Below, piece after piece: positions 5,433 through 7,172 of a stretch of 7,172 bases of DNA. Positions within the stretch are counted from its first letter, which is position 1. The number at the start of each line of letters is the position of its first letter. This DNA is from Chloroflexota bacterium (GTDB lineage: Bacteria; Chloroflexota; Anaerolineae; Anaerolineales; DRKV01): assembly GCA_011051635.1 (NCBI GenBank), contig DRKV01000353.1, positions 1 through 7,172 on the forward strand, in the 5' to 3' direction. The notes under the pieces are model-generated. The model worked only from the letters and a program-made list of their open reading frames with translations, ran no database searches and was not told the origin of the DNA. The position numbers and the translations under genes were made by a program.

Positions 5433-6797
5433 CTAGATGCCGAACCACTCCGGTTTTTCGCTGCCTTTGACGTTATCCAGCACGATGTGCAGATAGGTGC
5501 GCGTGGCGGTGATGGCGGTGAACATACTCACCAACACGCCGATAGCCAGAGTGACGGCGAACCCCTTCACGATGCTGGCCCCAAACGCGCTCCCGAACCA
5601 GAACAGGATGGCGCTGGTAATCAGCGTGGAGATGTTCGAATCTCGGATGGAAGGCCAGGCGCGGCTCCAGCCCAGGTCGATGGAGCGGCGCAAACTCTTG
5701 CCTTCGCGCAACTCCTCCTTGAGACGCTCGAAGATGAGCACGTTGGCGTCCACAGCCATGCCGATACTGAGTACGAATCCGGCGATGCCGGGCAGGGTCA
5801 GGGTGACGGGAATCAACTTGAAGAGCGCAAAAGTCAGCAGGGCGTAGGTTATCAGGGCCAGGTCGGCCAGGATGCCCGGAACGCGGTAGTAGAGCGCCAT
5901 GAAGAGCATCACGATGGTCAACCCGATGGCTCCGGCAATCAAACTCTTGTGCAGGGAGTCTTTCCCCAGGGTGGGACCGACGGTGCGGGTCTCTACCACC
6001 TTGAGGGGGATGGGCAGCGCCCCGTAGCGCAACTGAATCGCGAGTTGGTTGGCCTCTTCTTGCGTGAAATTGCCCGTAATCTGGGCGCGTCCGTCCATGA
6101 TGGCCTGCTGGATGGTGGGAACCGATAAGACGGTGTTATCCAGCACAATTGCCAAAACCTTACCGACGTGGCTCTGGGTGTATTCCCCGAATTTCTTGCC
6201 CCCGTCGGGGGTGAATTCCAGCGAGACGTAAAACTCGCCCGTCTGGCTGACGGCGGCGGATGCGTCTTTCAGGTCTGCGCCGGTCAGTACTGTCGTCCAG
6301 ATGCGCTCCGTGGGGGTGAGGGCCTGGGTGGCCGTCACCGGAGTGCCGGCGGTAATCGGGGTGCTGTTGGTGGTCTTGATTTTCTGTCCCACCAGGGCGA
6401 TGGCCTGTTGCTGGCTCAGGTCGGAGAAGTCTACGAACTCCAGTTGAGCCGTGTTTTTCAGGGTGGCGAGGGCCTCTTCGGGGTCCTGCTCACCGGGCAG
6501 TTCGACCAGGATGCGGCGGTCTCCGGCCAACTGGACGGTGGCTTCGCCCACCCCCAGGGCGCCGTTGGCGCGGTTTTCCACGATAGCGCGGGCGGTCTTC
6601 ATCGCCTCTGCGCTGACCGGCACATCGGGCGGCAGGTCGGCTTCCAGGAGCGCCTGCACGCCGCCCTCCAGGTCCAGCCCCAGGTGGGTGCGGATGTCGC
6701 GCCCCAGGAGCGGCTTTCCCTCTGTGAAAGTCACGACGGCGGCCCCGGCAACCAGCACAAGGATGAAGACGAAAAGTTGGTAGTAACGTTGTTTCAT
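5433..6797 (-). CDS. secD: Protein translocase subunit SecD
   Basis: A 454-aa partner of SecF in the SecDF motor. TM1 lies at about 7-24, followed by the SecD signature THLGLDLEGGVQALLEAD (37-54), the P1 extracytoplasmic region including EFTPDGGKKFGEYT (194-207) and GNFTQEEANQLAIQLRYGALP (242-262), VGPTLG (273-278), and five C-terminal TM segments from about 285. TM4 carries SIGMAVDANVLIFERLKEEL; D350 corresponds to the Asp implicated in proton-driven translocation in E. coli and Thermus SecD. The length is short compared with E. coli SecD (about 615 aa) but normal for Gram-positive and Chloroflexota-like forms. A Thr/Pro-rich stretch (141-164) is inserted in P1. The ATG at 6797 has GGAGG (6806-6810) 8 nt upstream. 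It is the first gene of the operon and expressed from the promoter at 6851-6879. Confidence 0.98.
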   Translation of the reverse strand: MKQRYYQLFVFILVLVAGAAVVTFTEGKPLLGRDIRTHLGLDLEGGVQALLEADLPPDVPVSAEAMKTARAIVENRANGALGVGEATVQLAGDRRILVELPGEQDPEEALATLKNTAQLEFVDFSDLSQQQAIALVGQKIKTTNSTPITAGTPVTATQALTPTERIWTTVLTGADLKDASAAVSQTGEFYVSLEFTPDGGKKFGEYTQSHVGKVLAIVLDNTVLSVPTIQQAIMDGRAQITGNFTQEEANQLAIQLRYGALPIPLKVVETRTVGPTLGKDSLHKSLIAGAIGLTIVMLFMALYYRVPGILADLALITYALLTFALFKLIPVTLTLPGIAGFVLSIGMAVDANVLIFERLKEELREGKSLRRSIDLGWSRAWPSIRDSNISTLITSAILFWFGSAFGASIVKGFAVTLAIGVLVSMFTAITATRTYLHIVLDNVKGSEKPEWFGI

Positions 6798-6805
6798 GTA
6801 GTAAG

Positions 6806-6810
6806 CCTCC
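6806..6810 (-). promoter_or_regulatory. Shine-Dalgarno site of secD
   Basis: GGAGG on the minus strand with 8 nt to the ATG at 6797, near-ideal spacing. It lies 14 nt downstream of the leader hairpin and so stays single-stranded in that fold. Confidence 0.8.
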
Positions 6811-6824
6811 GGATTCGTACAAAT

Positions 6825-6842
6825 GCCAGCCTGCCGGCTGGC
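6825..6842 (-). promoter_or_regulatory. 5'-terminal stem-loop of the secDF leader
   Basis: A perfect inverted repeat, arms GCCAGCC and GGCTGGC around a 4-nt loop, is read as GCCAGCCGGCAGGCTGGC. The promoter at 6851-6879 predicts a transcription start near 6844, so the stem would begin within two or three nucleotides of the mRNA 5' end. Such hairpins are known to shield mRNAs from 5'-end-dependent decay. The palindrome could instead be an operator just downstream of the start site. Confidence 0.6.
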
Positions 6843-6850
6843 TGGGGGCG

Positions 6851-6879
6851 ATTATACTCCCCTTCAGAGGGATTGTCCA
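6851..6879 (-). promoter_or_regulatory. Sigma-70 promoter of secDF
   Basis: The minus strand reads TGGACA (6879-6874, five of six matches to the -35 consensus), 17 bp, then TATAAT (6856-6851, perfect). This is close to the strongest form of a housekeeping promoter, as expected for an essential export operon. It gives a leader of about 47 nt. Confidence 0.85.
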
Positions 6880-6881
6880 AC

Positions 6882-6941
6882 TGGGTCAGGGGGTGCGGAG
6901 TTAGGGGTTGCGGAGTTAGGGGTTGCGAGGTTAGGGGTTGG
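6882..6941. repeat. G-rich 15-bp tandem repeat, about four units
   Basis: On the plus strand GGAGTTAGGGGTTGC occurs exactly twice (6897-6911, 6912-6926), flanked by a diverged copy on each side (6882-6896 and 6927-6941). The G-runs (five of four or more G, the last at 6940-6944) are on the secD template strand. The array ends three bases from the secD -35 box. It encodes nothing I can support. Confidence 0.85.
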
Positions 6942-6946
6942 GGGCA

Positions 6947-7023
6947 GTCCACCGTCTGTCGTCCGTCGTCCGTGGTCTGTCGTCCACCGTCCACCGTCCG
7001 CGGTCTACGGTCTATCGTCCATC
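6947..7023. repeat. Degenerate heptamer array, 11 units
   Basis: Eleven consecutive 7-bp units in unbroken phase on the plus strand: GTCCACC, GTCTGTC, GTCCGTC, GTCCGTG, GTCTGTC, GTCCACC, GTCCACC, GTCCGCG, GTCTACG, GTCTATC, GTCCATC. All fit GTCYRYS. This resembles the short tandemly repeated repetitive sequences described in cyanobacteria and seen between genes in other large-genome bacteria. Its right end overlaps the 3' end of the upstream gene and supplies that gene's stop codon. Confidence 0.9.
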
Positions 7024-7172
7024 GTCCCGCCCTTGCGCTCCAGCCGCGCCAGGCGGTGGCGGAAGGCGGATTCCCACTGAAGGCGCGCGGCCTGCGGGGA
7101 CGCGGCAAGCCTCTCCAATGCGGTCTGTGTCCAGCGCAGAGCCTCCGGGACCTGGCGGGCGCGGTGTTCGTA
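7005..7172 (-). CDS. C-terminal end of an unidentified protein (5' part beyond window)
   Basis: The minus-strand frame from the right edge is open for 55 codons and stops at TAG 7007-7005. The residues are helix-forming and Arg-rich: YEHRARQVPEALRWTQTAL near the edge and FRHRLARLERKGG near the end. A 'YEHR...AL.WT..AL...' segment followed by 'HRLARLERK' resembles the repeat-like C-terminus of YprB-type RNase H-fold exonucleases of Chloroflexota. This is recalled resemblance only and no catalytic domain is in view. The final TMDDRP is translated from the heptamer array, so the ancestral protein probably ended just after LERK. No intrinsic terminator follows before the secD promoter. Confidence 0.6.
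   Translation of the reverse strand, partial: YEHRARQVPEALRWTQTALERLAASPQAARLQWESAFRHRLARLERKGGTMDDRP

Noticed and set aside
5410..5448. GTG at 5448 as start of secF, overlapping secD
   Set aside because: It would add a 13-residue extension unlike SecF. The ATG at 5409 has AGAGG at proper spacing and a normal N-terminus.
6897..6941. Telomere-like TTAGGGG repeats marking a replicon end
   Set aside because: The unit is 15 bp, only about four copies exist, and normal genes continue on both sides.
6882..7023. CRISPR array
   Set aside because: Units are 15 bp and 7 bp, directly abutting, with no unique spacers and no cas genes nearby.
6794..7108. Minus-strand frame of 104 codons between the upstream gene and secD
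   Set aside because: Its translation runs through both tandem repeats (PLTPQPLTPHPLT) and overlaps the secD promoter and leader. The competing frame at 7005-7172 looks like real protein.

Overview
The window looks like chromosome from a bacterium of the Chloroflexota, most likely class Anaerolineae. This is inferred from gene style: Thr/Pro-rich 'TPTPTP' linkers in secreted proteins, multidomain TadE-like pseudopilins, a VWA-bearing TadG-like protein, and degenerate heptamer repeats between genes in fairly GC-rich DNA. No rRNA or other phylogenetic marker is present. All six supported genes lie on the minus strand, so in transcription order the window reads from right to left.

Right end (7172 to about 6800). 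The last 55 codons of an unidentified gene enter from the right edge and stop at 7005, inside an array of eleven 7-bp repeats (6947-7023). A G-rich 15-bp tandem repeat follows (6882-6941). Three bases after it come a near-consensus sigma-70 promoter (6851-6879), a perfect 7-bp-arm hairpin at the predicted 5' end of the transcript, and a good ribosome binding site for secD.

Middle (6797 to 4426). secD and secF form a two-gene operon. They encode the proton-driven accessory subunits of the Sec translocon. The operon ends in a strong Rho-independent terminator (4426-4469). A spacer of about 330 bases follows, holding that terminator, a three-unit heptamer mini-array and a promoter with a perfect TATAAT box for the next operon.

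Left half (4163 to 1). Three genes encode a set of exported Tad/Flp-type proteins: a TadE-like pseudopilin (262 aa), a TadG-like protein with a complete von Willebrand A metal site (531 aa), and a second TadE-like pseudopilin that runs off the left edge (at least 562 aa). The third protein is the most interesting item. After its pseudopilin module it carries two Thr/Pro linkers, a Cys-bracketed beta-rich domain, and the start of a DUF1349/concanavalin-like lectin domain. I infer that the three form a surface adhesin or minor-pilin assembly, exported by Sec (helped by SecDF) and processed by a TadV/CpaA-type prepilin peptidase not encoded here. No tadA, tadB, tadC or flp gene is in the window.
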